Shown in pieces: positions 40,904-49,475 of a DNA stretch of 64,000 bases; the first letter of the stretch is position 1, and each line of letters opens with the position of its first letter. Source of the stretch: Hydrogenophaga sp. (lineage in GTDB: Bacteria; Pseudomonadota; Gammaproteobacteria; Burkholderiales; Burkholderiaceae_C). A model generated the notes under the pieces. It did no database searches. It was not told the DNA's origin and worked only from the letters and a program-made list of their open reading frames with translations. The position numbers and the translations under genes are program-made. The DNA lies in contig NZ_JAABRQ010000002.1 of assembly GCF_011390835.1 (NCBI RefSeq), positions 124,001 to 188,000 of the forward strand. Reading direction: 5' to 3'.

Positions 40904-41356
40904 AACCGGACTCGGCACGGCGCTGGGCAGTCGCAGTATCGTGCCGGATGGCGGCAAGGGCCAGGCTTGCCAGGGCCCATCCTGCTGGTCCGAGAACACT
41001 GCAACTGCACTGGCTCCATGCCGGAAGATCAGATCGATGCAGCAGGAGCGAGTCGCCTCGAACGCTGCACCAGAACGACCTCGATCGACCCGGCACCGTG
41101 CCGAATGCGGGCCTTCACCAACCTGCGAATGCCGCTGTTCTACCAGCCCATGAAATGGATCGAGCGTGCATCGCACGCCGCCATTGCACATGTAAGCCAT
41201 ACGGGCTGATGCGTGGGCACGGACTGGTCGTCAAGCAGGATTCTGTTCGCGCCGCTACAGGTGCAGACACCGAACCGGTGGATGCGCTGGGCCAGCCGCT
41301 GGTGACAGGGTCCGAGGCGTGCAGAATTGCATGCAGATTTGTCCCGGAAAGCACCA
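40904..41356. other. 453-base stretch without a supported gene
   Basis: Between the hybrid kinase and the hydrolase no frame carries a start, ribosome site and plausible protein. A 34-residue open piece ending near 41209 (after PLFYQPMKWIERAS) has no recognisable domain. Composition is mixed and there is no hairpin with a T run. It may hold the hydrolase promoter or the remains of a lost gene. Confidence 0.4.
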
Positions 41357-42157
41357 ATGACCCAAGCCCCCCATCTGACCGAAACCAACCATCCGGAATG
41401 GCCGGCCGTGTTGCTGGTACACGGCGCCTGGCACGGCGCCTGGTGCTGGCGGCGGGTGCTGCCTTTGATGCGGGCTCGAGGGGTGGAGACGCACGCCGTC
41501 ACGCTGAGCGGTGTGGGCGAGCGGGCGCACCTCATGAGGCCAGCGATCGACCTGCACACGCACATCCAGGACGTGATCGGGCTGATCGAGGCCGAGGAGC
41601 TGGCGCGGGTGGTGCTGGTGGGCCACAGCTACGGCGGCATCGTGATCACCGGGGTGGCGGACCGCCTGCAGCGCGAGCACCAGCAACGCCTGGCCCACCT
41701 GGTGTATCTGGACGCGGTGGTGCCAGAGCCTGGTGAGAGCTGGAGCAGCCGCCACACACCGGAAACGCAACAGGCCCGCATCGACGCGGCGGCGCCCAGC
41801 GGTGGTTTGAGTTTTCCGCCGCCCGATGCGGCAGTGTTTGGCCTGGACGGCGCCGACCGCGACTGGGTGAACCGCCGCCAGACGCCGCAGCCCTTCGCGG
41901 TGTACCGGCAGCCGCTGCACTTCGACGCGGCGCGCGTGGCGGCCTTGCCGCGCACCTTCATCGACTGCACCGCGCCGGCCTTGCCCACCATCGCGGCCTC
42001 GCGCATCCGGGTGCGGCAGGAGCCAGGCTGGCAGGTGCATGAGATGAAAACCGGGCACGATCCCATGGTGAGCGAGCCGCAGGCCCTCGCCGACTTGCTG
42101 CTCGGCGTGCACCAGCAGGCCACGCGCTCCGCAGCCACTCAGGAAAAGCGGCTGTGA
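41357..42157 (+). CDS. Alpha/beta hydrolase (methylesterase-like)
   Basis: 266 residues. The oxyanion-hole segment LLVHGAWHGAWCW (20-31), nucleophile S91 in VGHSYGG and catalytic His in TGHDPMVSEP mark the alpha/beta hydrolase fold; HGAWHGAW is typical of the salicylate-methylesterase/EstC-like branch. The substrate is probably a small ester but is not defined. ATG 41357 has GGAAAG nearby and is preferred to an ATG ten codons earlier. The stop overlaps the next gene's GTG by four bases (42154-42157), so the two are coupled. Confidence 0.85.
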   Translation: MTQAPHLTETNHPEWPAVLLVHGAWHGAWCWRRVLPLMRARGVETHAVTLSGVGERAHLMRPAIDLHTHIQDVIGLIEAEELARVVLVGHSYGGIVITGVADRLQREHQQRLAHLVYLDAVVPEPGESWSSRHTPETQQARIDAAAPSGGLSFPPPDAAVFGLDGADRDWVNRRQTPQPFAVYRQPLHFDAARVAALPRTFIDCTAPALPTIAASRIRVRQEPGWQVHEMKTGHDPMVSEPQALADLLLGVHQQATRSAATQEKRL

Positions 42158-42894
42158 GTCAGCGCCTGGACCGCATCGACCTGCTGCGGGCGCTGGCCAT
42201 GGTCTGGATGACGGTCTACCACTTCTGTTTTGACCTCGACCACTTCGGTCTCATCGACCAAGACTTTTACCGCGACCCGTTCTGGACCTGGCAGCGCACG
42301 GCCATCGTCAGCCTCTTTCTCTTCACCGCCGGCTTGTCGCAGGCGGTGGCGGTACACCAAGGCCAGAGCTGGTCGCGCTTCTGGAAGCGCTGGGCCCAGG
42401 TGGCGGGTGCGGCGCTGCTGGTCACCGCGGGCTCGCTGGTGATGTTTCCGAACAGCTTCATCTACTTTGGCGTGTTGCACGGCATTGCGGTGATGCTGAT
42501 CGTGGTGCGGCTCACCGCCGGCTGGGGTTTCTGGCTCTGGCCGCTGGGCGCGCTGGCCATCGCCGCCAAGTTCGCCGCGCCGCTGGCCATCGCTGCTGTG
42601 CCCGTGCTGGAGGTCTTGAACGGCCCGGCACTCAACTGGCTTGGCCTGATTAGCCGCCTGCCCCGGACCGAAGACTATGTACCGCTGATCCCCTGGCTGG
42701 GCGTGATGTGGTGGGGCGTCGCAGCCGGGCGCTGGGCGCTGCAACACCAGCCGCACTGGCTGGGTTCCAGCGACGCCGCAGCTAGCGGCTGGAAGCAGCC
42801 CCTGGTGGTGTTGGGGCGTTGGAGCCTGAGCTATTACCTGCTGCATCAGCCGGTGCTCCTGGCTGGGCTGACGTTATGGATGACAACTCGATAG
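42154..42894 (+). CDS. DUF1624 / heparan-alpha-glucosaminide acetyltransferase-like membrane protein
   Basis: 246 residues with about seven hydrophobic spans. The N-terminal RLDRIDLLRALAMVWMTVYH with FCFDLDHFG and the C-terminal WSLSYYLLHQPVLL are hallmarks of DUF1624 acyltransferase-like proteins. It probably moves acyl groups to a cell-surface substrate, but this is by family analogy. It starts with GTG overlapping the hydrolase stop. Its last 113 bases overlap, on the other strand, the end of a lipoprotein gene, which is unusual. Confidence 0.85.
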   Translation: MSQRLDRIDLLRALAMVWMTVYHFCFDLDHFGLIDQDFYRDPFWTWQRTAIVSLFLFTAGLSQAVAVHQGQSWSRFWKRWAQVAGAALLVTAGSLVMFPNSFIYFGVLHGIAVMLIVVRLTAGWGFWLWPLGALAIAAKFAAPLAIAAVPVLEVLNGPALNWLGLISRLPRTEDYVPLIPWLGVMWWGVAAGRWALQHQPHWLGSSDAAASGWKQPLVVLGRWSLSYYLLHQPVLLAGLTLWMTTR

Positions 42895-43516
42895 TCGCTG
42901 GCTCCAGCGTCGGCAAGTGGATCTCAATCTTGCTGGCCAGATCGTCCAACGCCACTTGCACGGATTGAGCAATCTCTTTTTCACTCACGCTGCCGCGGTA
43001 CTTGCGCTCACCCTGAGCGAAGATCGCCGTCCCATTGATCGCTATGTGAATATTGGTATAGACCCCGATTTCCCGGCGCATTTTCTCTATGCCATAGATG
43101 AACGCCCCAGCCAGCGGCGCCGCGATCAGCCCTCCGGGAACAGACGCGGACGCGGTGAACAACCGTTCCTGATCTACCGAAACACTGGGGTCAAAAATTC
43201 GCAGCTCGAACTTGTCCAAGGACACGGATCGACCACTTAGTCTATTCCCTGCGGTTTGCTGCAACCAGGCCCTCATCAGGTCCGCAGGCGGAGGAGATAC
43301 CTTGTCGTCTCCCAAGATAAACAGCTGATTGCCACTGCCCACGCTTGGGTCAAGCCTGGTTTGCTTCTCTTCGGCAGACCGTTGGTCAACCCAGTTGAAC
43401 TGCGCAGGCTCGCCAAGGTTGATCCCGATGTTCACCTGCTTGAGGCTTTCTGGTTCCACCGAGGCGCATCCGACCACTGCGACACAGAACACCAGTGAGC
43501 TGAGGGTCTTGATCAT
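42782..43516 (-). CDS. Hypothetical lipoprotein
   Basis: 244 residues starting MIKTLSSLVFCVAVVGCAS; the VVGC lipobox puts the lipidated Cys at residue 17. No family recognised. It has a mid-protein segment VPGGLIAAPLAGAFIYGIE that may pack as a beta/alpha element. The last 37 residues are low-complexity Ser/Ala/Pro and are encoded antisense to the DUF1624 gene. The body is less GC-rich than flanking genes, which suggests acquisition, with the original stop lost or moved. No clear ribosome site. Lies 31 bases after the aminotransferase gene on the same strand. Confidence 0.65.
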   Translation of the reverse strand: MIKTLSSLVFCVAVVGCASVEPESLKQVNIGINLGEPAQFNWVDQRSAEEKQTRLDPSVGSGNQLFILGDDKVSPPPADLMRAWLQQTAGNRLSGRSVSLDKFELRIFDPSVSVDQERLFTASASVPGGLIAAPLAGAFIYGIEKMRREIGVYTNIHIAINGTAIFAQGERKYRGSVSEKEIAQSVQVALDDLASKIEIHLPTLEPATIELSSITSAQPGAPADAAGNSSGSNAPTPPGAASSR

Positions 43517-43546
43517 GAGCTTGGATCTTGAGGATTTGGCGGGAGT

Positions 43547-44926
43547 CTAGACGATCTCGCCCAACACCTCATCCAGCGCCGCCAGCAGTTGGTCCACATC
43601 CGCCGCCGTGGTCTGGGGGCAGACCAACATCATGTTGTGGAAGGGCGTGATCATCACGCCGCGGTTGAGCAGGCCGAGGTGGATCAGGTGTTCGAGCTCG
43701 CCGTCGAGGATGGCGCCGGCCTCGCTGCCGTTGCGGGGCGGGGTAGCGGTGAACTGGAATTCGGTGCGCGCGCCGACCTGGGTCACGCACCAGGGCAGCT
43801 GGTGCTGCTCAATGAGCTTCCGGATCCCGCTGGACAGGCGCTCGGCCAGCGGTAGCATGTGGGCGTAGGCGGCGGGTGTCATCACCTCGGTGAGCGCGGC
43901 GCGCATCGCGGCCATGGCCAGCATGTTGCCGGTGAGGGTGGTGCCGATGCCGCTGTGGCCGGGGGGCGCGTCCTGCTTGGCCTGCACGGCGCGCTGGGCC
44001 AGCTCGGCGCTCATGCCGTAGACCGCGCAAGGCACGCCGCCCCCCACCGGTTTGCCCAGCACCAGCGCGTCGGGTTTCAGGCCATGGGCCTGGGTGTAGC
44101 CGCCGGGGCCGGTGCTGATGGTGTGGGTTTCGTCTGCGACCAGCAGCGCGCCGTGTTGGCGAATGAGGGCCTGCGCGGCTTTCCAGTAACCCGGCTCGGG
44201 TAGCACCATGCCGATGTTGGTCATGACCGGTTCGGCCAGCACGCAGGCCACGTCGCCCGCCGCCAGCGCAGCTTCCAGTGCCGGCAGGTCGTTGAACTCG
44301 ACCACCACCGTGTGCTCCAGCAGGTTGTGCACCTGGCCCAGCAAACTGTCGCGCTGGGTAGGCTGGCCTTCGACCAGGTCCACATACACATCTTCGATCG
44401 TGCCGTGGTAGCAGCCGTTGAACACCAGCAGCTTCTTGCGGCCGGTGGCGGCGCGGATCCAGCGCACGATGTAGCGGTTGGCGTCGGTGGCGCTCATGGC
44501 GAACTGCCACAGTGGCAAGCCAAATCGCTGTGCCAGCGCCGCGCCCACGGTGGCTGCGTCGGCGGTGGCGAGCATGGTGGTGTAGCCGCGCGTGGCCTGC
44601 GCCTGCAGCGCAGCAGCCACCGGCGCCGGCGCATGGCCAAACATGGCGCCGGTGTCGCCCAGGCAGAAGTCAGTCAGCGTGTGGCCATCGACATCGGTCA
44701 CCTGGGCACCCTGGGCGTGGTCCACGTGCAGGGCGAACGGCGTGCCCCAGTCGGTCATCCAGTGCAACGGCACGCCAAACAGCAGGTGTTGGCGGGCCTG
44801 GGCGGCAAGTTCGGCGGAGCGCGGGTTGCGGCGCTCATAAGCTGCGCGCTCACGGGCCAGGAAAGCCTGGGCGCGAGACCAGTCGAGGCCGAGGCGGGTG
44901 GCGTGGGAAGGCGTGGTGGTTTTCAT
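43547..44926 (-). CDS. Class III PLP-dependent aminotransferase
   Basis: 459 residues of the glutamate-1-semialdehyde/aspartate aminotransferase family. It has GDTGAMFGHAPAPVA near the cofactor phosphate site, YHGTIEDVYVD, the Asp in LLVADETHTIS and the PLP lysine in LVLGKPVGGGVP. The variant sequence and an extended N-terminus separate it from HemL, so it is more likely a catabolic transaminase. A glutamine-synthetase-like ligase gene lies upstream on the same strand (about 170 bases), which suggests amine or polyamine use. Substrate not determined. Confidence 0.85.
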   Translation of the reverse strand: MKTTTPSHATRLGLDWSRAQAFLARERAAYERRNPRSAELAAQARQHLLFGVPLHWMTDWGTPFALHVDHAQGAQVTDVDGHTLTDFCLGDTGAMFGHAPAPVAAALQAQATRGYTTMLATADAATVGAALAQRFGLPLWQFAMSATDANRYIVRWIRAATGRKKLLVFNGCYHGTIEDVYVDLVEGQPTQRDSLLGQVHNLLEHTVVVEFNDLPALEAALAAGDVACVLAEPVMTNIGMVLPEPGYWKAAQALIRQHGALLVADETHTISTGPGGYTQAHGLKPDALVLGKPVGGGVPCAVYGMSAELAQRAVQAKQDAPPGHSGIGTTLTGNMLAMAAMRAALTEVMTPAAYAHMLPLAERLSSGIRKLIEQHQLPWCVTQVGARTEFQFTATPPRNGSEAGAILDGELEHLIHLGLLNRGVMITPFHNMMLVCPQTTAADVDQLLAALDEVLGEIV

Positions 44927-44977
44927 CTGGCCTCTCTGTTTTCAGGTTTGACTGCTTGCAGTGCTTGCGGAGCGCGT

Positions 44978-45090
44978 GCCCCCAACCCAGGGCAGCCGTG
45001 GAACCGGCTTCGCCGGGCCTGGGGGCTGCGTCCCCCTCCGGCCGAAGGCCAGAGAAAGGGGGAGGCCGCGAAGCGGCGCAGGGGGTGACG
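44978..45090 (-). repeat. Intergenic GC-rich repeat, copy 4
   Basis: Contains CCGTGGAACCGGCTTCGCCG followed by GGGGGCTGCGTCCCCC, GGCCGAAGGCC and GGCCGCGAAGCGGCGC. Its first part differs by one base from the right arm at 62030-62053. Internal GC hairpins may act on the mRNA between the ligase-like and aminotransferase genes. Confidence 0.6.
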
Positions 45091-45095
45091 CCTGT

Positions 45096-46469
45096 TCACA
45101 CCAGCAGCAACAGGTGCTCGCGCTCCCAGGAACTGATGACGCGGTTGTAGGTGGCGTACTCCACTTGCTTCACGGCGAGGAAGGCGTCCACAAAGGCATG
45201 ACCAAGCAACTCGCGCATGGGTTCACATTCCCGCATGCGGCGGATCGAGTCTTCCATGTGGCTGGGGAGTTCGAAGTCCACGTCCCAGGCGCTGGAACTC
45301 ATGGGCTCGGTGGGCTCACGCTTCTCCATCATGCCGAGGTAGCCGCAGGCCAGCGTGGTCGCCATGGCCAGGTAGGGGTTGACGTCCACACCGGGTACGC
45401 GGTTCTCCAGCCGGCGGTTGGCGGGGTCCGACTCGGGCACGCGGATGCCACAGGTGCGGTTGTCATAGCCCCATTGCACGTTGATGGGCGCAGACATGAA
45501 GCGCGCCAGCCGGCGGTAGGAGTTCACATACGGCGCCAGGATCGGCATGGACTGCGGTATATAGCGCTGCAGGCCGCCGATGAAGTGGCGGAATGCGGGT
45601 GTGACCTCGCCGCCCGACCCGCTGAAGATGTTGTGGCCGCTGGCCCGGTCCAGGATGCTCTGGTGGATGTGCATGGCGCTGCCCGGCTCGGTCTCCATGG
45701 GCTTGGCCATGAAGGTGGCGAAGATGCCGTGTCGCAGGGCAGTCTCGCGCACGGTGCGCTTGAAGAGGAACACCCGGTCGGCCAGGTCCATCGCATCACC
45801 GTGGGTGAAGTTGATCTCCATCTGTCCGGCGCCGGCTTCGTGGATGAGCGTTTCCACGCCCAGCCGGTGCACCTCGCAGAAGCGCGAAAGCTCCAGGAAA
45901 AACGGATCAAAGTCGTTGACCGCGTCGATGGAATAGGACTGGCGGCCAGCCTCCGGCTTGCCGGTGCGCCCCAGCGGCGGCTGCAGCGGCTCGTGGGGGT
46001 TCTGATGCCGCGCCACCAGGTAGAACTCCATCTCGGGCGCCACCACTGGCTGCCAGCCCTGGGCGTCGTACAGCTTCAACACCCGACGCAACACGCTGCG
46101 CGGCGAAAGCGCCACCGGCGAGCCGTCGAACTCTTCGCAGTCGTGAATGATCACCGCCACCTGCTCGGCCGCCCAGGGCACGACGCGGGCGGTGGCGAGG
46201 TCGGGCACGCAAACCATGTCGGGATCGGTGTCGCCCACAAAGGCGGCGTTGTCCGGTTGCTGGCCGTTGACCGTGTTGAGCAGCACGCTCTTGGGCAGGC
46301 GCATGTGTCCCGAGTTCAGGAACAGGTCTTTGGGCAGGATCTTGCCGCGCGCGATGCCCGTCATGTCGGGAATGACGCACTCCACCTCGTGGATGCGGTG
46401 TTCGCTGAGAAAGGCCTGGATGCTGGTCGGTGCGGGTGTCATGGGTGTGATCAAAAGGTTTGACGGCAT
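45096..46469 (-). CDS. Glutamine synthetase family protein (gamma-glutamylamine synthetase-like)
   Basis: 457 residues. The GS catalytic domain is clear: APEMEFYLVARH (metal Glu), AGAGQMEINFTHGDAMDLAD, GSAMHIHQSILD, and NVQWGYDNRTCGIRVPES replacing the bona fide GS substrate loop. The sequence matches the PuuA/GlnA3-like group that joins glutamate to polyamines or ethanolamine rather than making glutamine for general use. A second ATG at 46442 (MTPAPTSIQAF) is an alternative start; neither has a good ribosome site. It likely works with the downstream aminotransferase in amine catabolism (inference). Confidence 0.87.
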   Translation of the reverse strand: MPSNLLITPMTPAPTSIQAFLSEHRIHEVECVIPDMTGIARGKILPKDLFLNSGHMRLPKSVLLNTVNGQQPDNAAFVGDTDPDMVCVPDLATARVVPWAAEQVAVIIHDCEEFDGSPVALSPRSVLRRVLKLYDAQGWQPVVAPEMEFYLVARHQNPHEPLQPPLGRTGKPEAGRQSYSIDAVNDFDPFFLELSRFCEVHRLGVETLIHEAGAGQMEINFTHGDAMDLADRVFLFKRTVRETALRHGIFATFMAKPMETEPGSAMHIHQSILDRASGHNIFSGSGGEVTPAFRHFIGGLQRYIPQSMPILAPYVNSYRRLARFMSAPINVQWGYDNRTCGIRVPESDPANRRLENRVPGVDVNPYLAMATTLACGYLGMMEKREPTEPMSSSAWDVDFELPSHMEDSIRRMRECEPMRELLGHAFVDAFLAVKQVEYATYNRVISSWEREHLLLLV

Positions 46470-46554
46470 TATGGTCAGCGGCGGCGGGGGTCAACTATCC
46501 GCTTGCCCTTGCCTGCAAGGAGCCACCCGCCGAGCCTAGAGCTCAGTAGACAGA

Positions 46555-46582
46555 CGAAAAAAAGCGCGGCCGAGGCCGCGCT
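46555..46582 (-). terminator. Rho-independent terminator of the parvulin gene
   Basis: On the minus strand AGCGCGGC-CTCG-GCCGCGCT forms a perfect 8-base-pair stem (46563-46582) followed by seven T (46557-46563). It lies 26 bases after the isomerase stop at 46608. Confidence 0.85.
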
Positions 46583-46607
46583 GTGAGCAACTGGCAATTG
46601 GATCGCG

Positions 46608-47387
46608 TCACTCGATCTTGGCTTTTTCCCGCAACGTGCGCTGGAACTCGGTGAGCTTTTGCTGCTGCATTTGCTGAGAAATCTGGGGCTTGATGTCGTC
46701 CAGGTTGGGCAGCTGCGCTTGGCGCACGTCGTCCACGCGGATGATGTGCCAGCCAAACTGGCTCTTCACCGGCTCTTCGGTCATCTGGCCCTTGTCGAGC
46801 TTGACCATGGCTTCGGAGAACTCGGTCACGTAGCTGGCGGCGGCGGCCCAGTCAAGATCACCACCGTTGGCGCCGGACCCCGGGTCTTTGGAGGATTTCT
46901 TGGCGATGTCTTCAAACTTGGCCCCTCCTTTGATGGACTTGATGATGGCCTTGGCCTCGTCTTCTTTCTCCACCAGGATGTGGCGGGCGCGGAATTCCTT
47001 GCCACCGTTGGCCGCCACAAATTTGTCGTATTCGGCCTTGATGTCGGCGTCGGTCACCGGGTTCTTTTTCTGGTATTCCGCAAACAGGGTGCGGATCATG
47101 ATGGTCTGACGCGCCAGTTCCATCTGGTTCTTGTAGTCGTCGGTGGCGCCGATGCCGCGCTTCTGCGCTTCCTGCATGAAGATCTCACGCAGGATGACCT
47201 CTTCCTTGAGCTGGGCTCGCACCTGGTCGTCCACCGGACGGCCCGAGGCGGCGACCTGCTGGGCCAGGGCCTCCACGCGGGCCAGGGGCACGGCCTTGCC
47301 GTTGACGATGGCCACGTTCTGGGCCAGGGACCAAGGGGCGGCGGCGAGCAAGGCGGTCGCGGTGAGGGCAAGCAGGGAGCGTTTCAT
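46608..47387 (-). CDS. Parvulin-type peptidyl-prolyl cis-trans isomerase
   Basis: 259 residues. A Sec signal (MKRSLLALTATALLAAAPWSLAQ; split after A-Q) exports it. An N-terminal SurA/PrsA-like helical part (about 30-120) precedes a parvulin domain with ARHILVEKEDEAKAI, KFEDIAKKSSKDPGS, GGDLDWAAA and FGWHIIRVDDV, followed by a helical tail. It would fold exported proteins in the periplasm. The start at 47387 gives the signal peptide; a longer frame to 47444 is disfavoured. It has its own terminator. BolA and YciB lie upstream on the same strand. Confidence 0.9.
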   Translation of the reverse strand: MKRSLLALTATALLAAAPWSLAQNVAIVNGKAVPLARVEALAQQVAASGRPVDDQVRAQLKEEVILREIFMQEAQKRGIGATDDYKNQMELARQTIMIRTLFAEYQKKNPVTDADIKAEYDKFVAANGGKEFRARHILVEKEDEAKAIIKSIKGGAKFEDIAKKSSKDPGSGANGGDLDWAAAASYVTEFSEAMVKLDKGQMTEEPVKSQFGWHIIRVDDVRQAQLPNLDDIKPQISQQMQQQKLTEFQRTLREKAKIE

Positions 47388-47495
47388 GGAGCGTCTCGAA
47401 GTGGAAAAGGGCTTGGAGGAGGTCGGCGCAAGAAAGTGCCGCAAAGCTGGGACGGATGCTGAATCAGCGTGTCAGCTGGAGGGGGCAGGGCAGCG

Positions 47496-47777
47496 TCAGC
47501 GCTGGATTTCGATGGCCAGTGCGTGCAGGCCGGCATCGGTGAATTTTTGCAGCGCATCATACACAAGGCGGTGCTGAGCCACTCGGCTATGGCCAGCAAA
47601 GGCCGGGCCACCGATGCGCACCCGGAAATGGGTGCCGTAACCCAGGCCATTGGCGCCTGCGTGACCAGCGTGGTCGGCGCTCTCGTCGATCACCTCCAGC
47701 ACGCTGGGCGAGAGCGTGGCGCGCAAGGCGGCTTCAATGGCTGGCGCGGTGGGGATGGCGTCTGCTGGTGCGCTCAT
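47496..47777 (-). CDS. BolA family protein
   Basis: 93 residues with the BolA fold: an N-terminal helix, [28 protein letters not shown] (in overlapping parts HFRVRIGG and [12 protein letters not shown]) and the final helix/strand LHALAIEI. BolA proteins bind monothiol glutaredoxins with an iron-sulfur cluster and affect cell shape and iron signalling. The ATG overlaps the yciB stop by four bases (47774-47777), so the two are coupled. 108 bases separate it from the downstream isomerase. Confidence 0.9.
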   Translation of the reverse strand: MSAPADAIPTAPAIEAALRATLSPSVLEVIDESADHAGHAGANGLGYGTHFRVRIGGPAFAGHSRVAQHRLVYDALQKFTDAGLHALAIEIQR

Positions 47778-48322
47778 GATTTGCTCGCCTCACCGTCGTC
47801 GTCTTTCAGGTAGCGCGAGATGTACAGGCCCTGGCCCACGATGAAGACCACCGGGAAGGCGTAACCCCAGAGCTTGAAGTTCACCCAGGCCTCGGTGGAG
47901 TAGTAGGCCGCCACGTAGGCATTGAGCGCCGCCATGAAGAGAAAGTAGATGATCCAGATCACCGTCAAGCGGGCCCACACCGCCTCGGGCAGGCTCAGCT
48001 GGCTCCCCAGCAAAATCTGCAGGAAGTTCTTCTTCCAGCCCCAGAGGGCCGCGCCCAGCACGATGGCCATGCTGGCGTACAGCACGGTAGGCTTCCACTT
48101 GATGAAACGTTCATCGTGCAGCGCCAGCGTGAGGACCCCGAAAACGATTACCAGCACCAGCGTGACCTTGTGCAGGGTCTGCAGCTTGCGGTCAATGGCG
48201 TAGATGAGGCCAGTCTGCACCACGGTGGCCGCCATCAGCACCGCGGTGGCGGTGTAGATGTCGTGCAGCTTGTACGCCCCGACAAAGAGGGCGATCGGAA
48301 AAAAGTCGATCAGGAAACGCAT
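47774..48322 (-). CDS. yciB: Septation protein A / intracellular septation inner membrane protein YciB
   Basis: 182 residues with five hydrophobic spans. [41 protein letters not shown] and [20 protein letters not shown] are diagnostic of the YciB/IspA family. It affects cell envelope synthesis and division at the inner membrane. The start at 48322 gives the canonical N-terminus; longer frames lack family similarity. It is translationally coupled to bolA, a linkage common in betaproteobacteria. Confidence 0.93.
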   Translation of the reverse strand: MRFLIDFFPIALFVGAYKLHDIYTATAVLMAATVVQTGLIYAIDRKLQTLHKVTLVLVIVFGVLTLALHDERFIKWKPTVLYASMAIVLGAALWGWKKNFLQILLGSQLSLPEAVWARLTVIWIIYFLFMAALNAYVAAYYSTEAWVNFKLWGYAFPVVFIVGQGLYISRYLKDDDGEASKS

Positions 48323-48460
48323 GGCCCGATTATCGGGCCTGCGGAGGCGGTGGCTTGCTGTGGGGTTGAGGCCGGTCAGGCGCGGAACTGTGGCACGCTG
48401 ATGGAGTCCATCAGCCAGGCGCGGCCGCGCTGTTCTGTCCAACCCTCTTTTTCCCCCTCC

Positions 48461-49471
48461 ATGACCTCTGCCGAACAACAAGCCATTCTCACCATTGCCC
48501 TGCTAGCCGCTTTCTCGGACGGCGCCAAGGCGGACATCGAACGCGAAACGATTCGCGGCATCGCCGATTCGCTCGGACGCGAGGCGGGCGGGGCCGGCCT
48601 GGCCCAGCTCTACCAGGACGTGTTGCTCAAGCGGGCCACGGTGCAGACTGCGGTCGCGGGGCTAACCGACACCGGTCAGCGACAGCTGGCTTACGAGATG
48701 GCGGTGTGCGTCTGCGACGCCGACGGCAGCCAGTCGCCCACTGAAAGCGCCTTCCTGACGGATCTGAAACAGCGACTGGGCCTGGACGCAGACGAGACCG
48801 AGCGTTTCGAGCGCGAGGAAGCCGAGCTGGTAGAGGCATCGGACCAGGCGGCTCCTGCAGCAGGCACCGTGGCGGTGGTGGCGATCGCTGGCGCTGCGGC
48901 CTCTGCGGCGGCGCCCGTGCCGGTGGCGGTTGCGGTCAACGCGCCGCCGGATGCCGAGATGGACAGGCTCATCCTCAACGCTTCACTGCTCAACGGTGCG
49001 CTGGAACTGCTGCCGCAGTCCTGGGCTTCGATGGCCATCATCCCGCTGCAGATCCGCATGGTCTACAACATCGGCAAGGCCCATGGCGTGGAGCTGGACC
49101 AGGGCCACATCCGCGAGTTCATTGCTGCGGCCGGTGTGGGTCTGACTTCCCAGTACATCGAGCAGTTTGGCCGCAAGCTGATCGGCGGCCTGCTGGGCAA
49201 GGCGGCTGGGCGCATGGTGGGCGGCATGGGCCGCGCCGCCACGGGCATGGCGTTTTCCTTTGCAACCACCTACGCCTTGGGACAGCTCGCCAAGCGTTAC
49301 TACGCCGGAGGCCGGGTCATGAGCACCGCGCTGCTTCAGCAGACCTTCCAGGGCCTGCTGGCGCCGGCCAAGCAGATGCAGACTCGGTACCTGCCGCAGA
49401 TTCAGCAGACCGCGTCCACCCTGGATGCGGGCAAGGTGCTGGCCATGGTGCGCGGGGGCCCCAGCGCCTGA
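48461..49471 (+). CDS. TerB-like/DUF697-type membrane-associated protein
   Basis: 336 residues. The N-terminal 120 residues are helical and acidic with [20 protein letters not shown] and [22 protein letters not shown], like tellurite-resistance TerB domains. An Ala/Val-rich hydrophobic link (about 133-160) leads to a C-terminal glycine-rich part with [21 protein letters not shown] and [20 protein letters not shown], as in DUF697/YcjF-type proteins. Function unknown; this combination suggests a stress-related membrane adaptor. ATG 48461 is chosen since upstream codons lack support. Convergent with cysK four bases apart. Confidence 0.65.
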   Translation: MTSAEQQAILTIALLAAFSDGAKADIERETIRGIADSLGREAGGAGLAQLYQDVLLKRATVQTAVAGLTDTGQRQLAYEMAVCVCDADGSQSPTESAFLTDLKQRLGLDADETERFEREEAELVEASDQAAPAAGTVAVVAIAGAAASAAAPVPVAVAVNAPPDAEMDRLILNASLLNGALELLPQSWASMAIIPLQIRMVYNIGKAHGVELDQGHIREFIAAAGVGLTSQYIEQFGRKLIGGLLGKAAGRMVGGMGRAATGMAFSFATTYALGQLAKRYYAGGRVMSTALLQQTFQGLLAPAKQMQTRYLPQIQQTASTLDAGKVLAMVRGGPSA

Positions 49472-49475
49472 GCTC

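Noticed and set aside
40967-41209. An 80-codon open frame in the kinase-hydrolase gap
   Set aside because: No ribosome site, no domain, and cysteine/arginine-rich composition as in chance frames.
44961-46463. A 500-codon open frame on the plus strand over the ligase-like gene
   Set aside because: It reads antisense to a gene with all GS motifs, starts in the repeat region and shows no domain.
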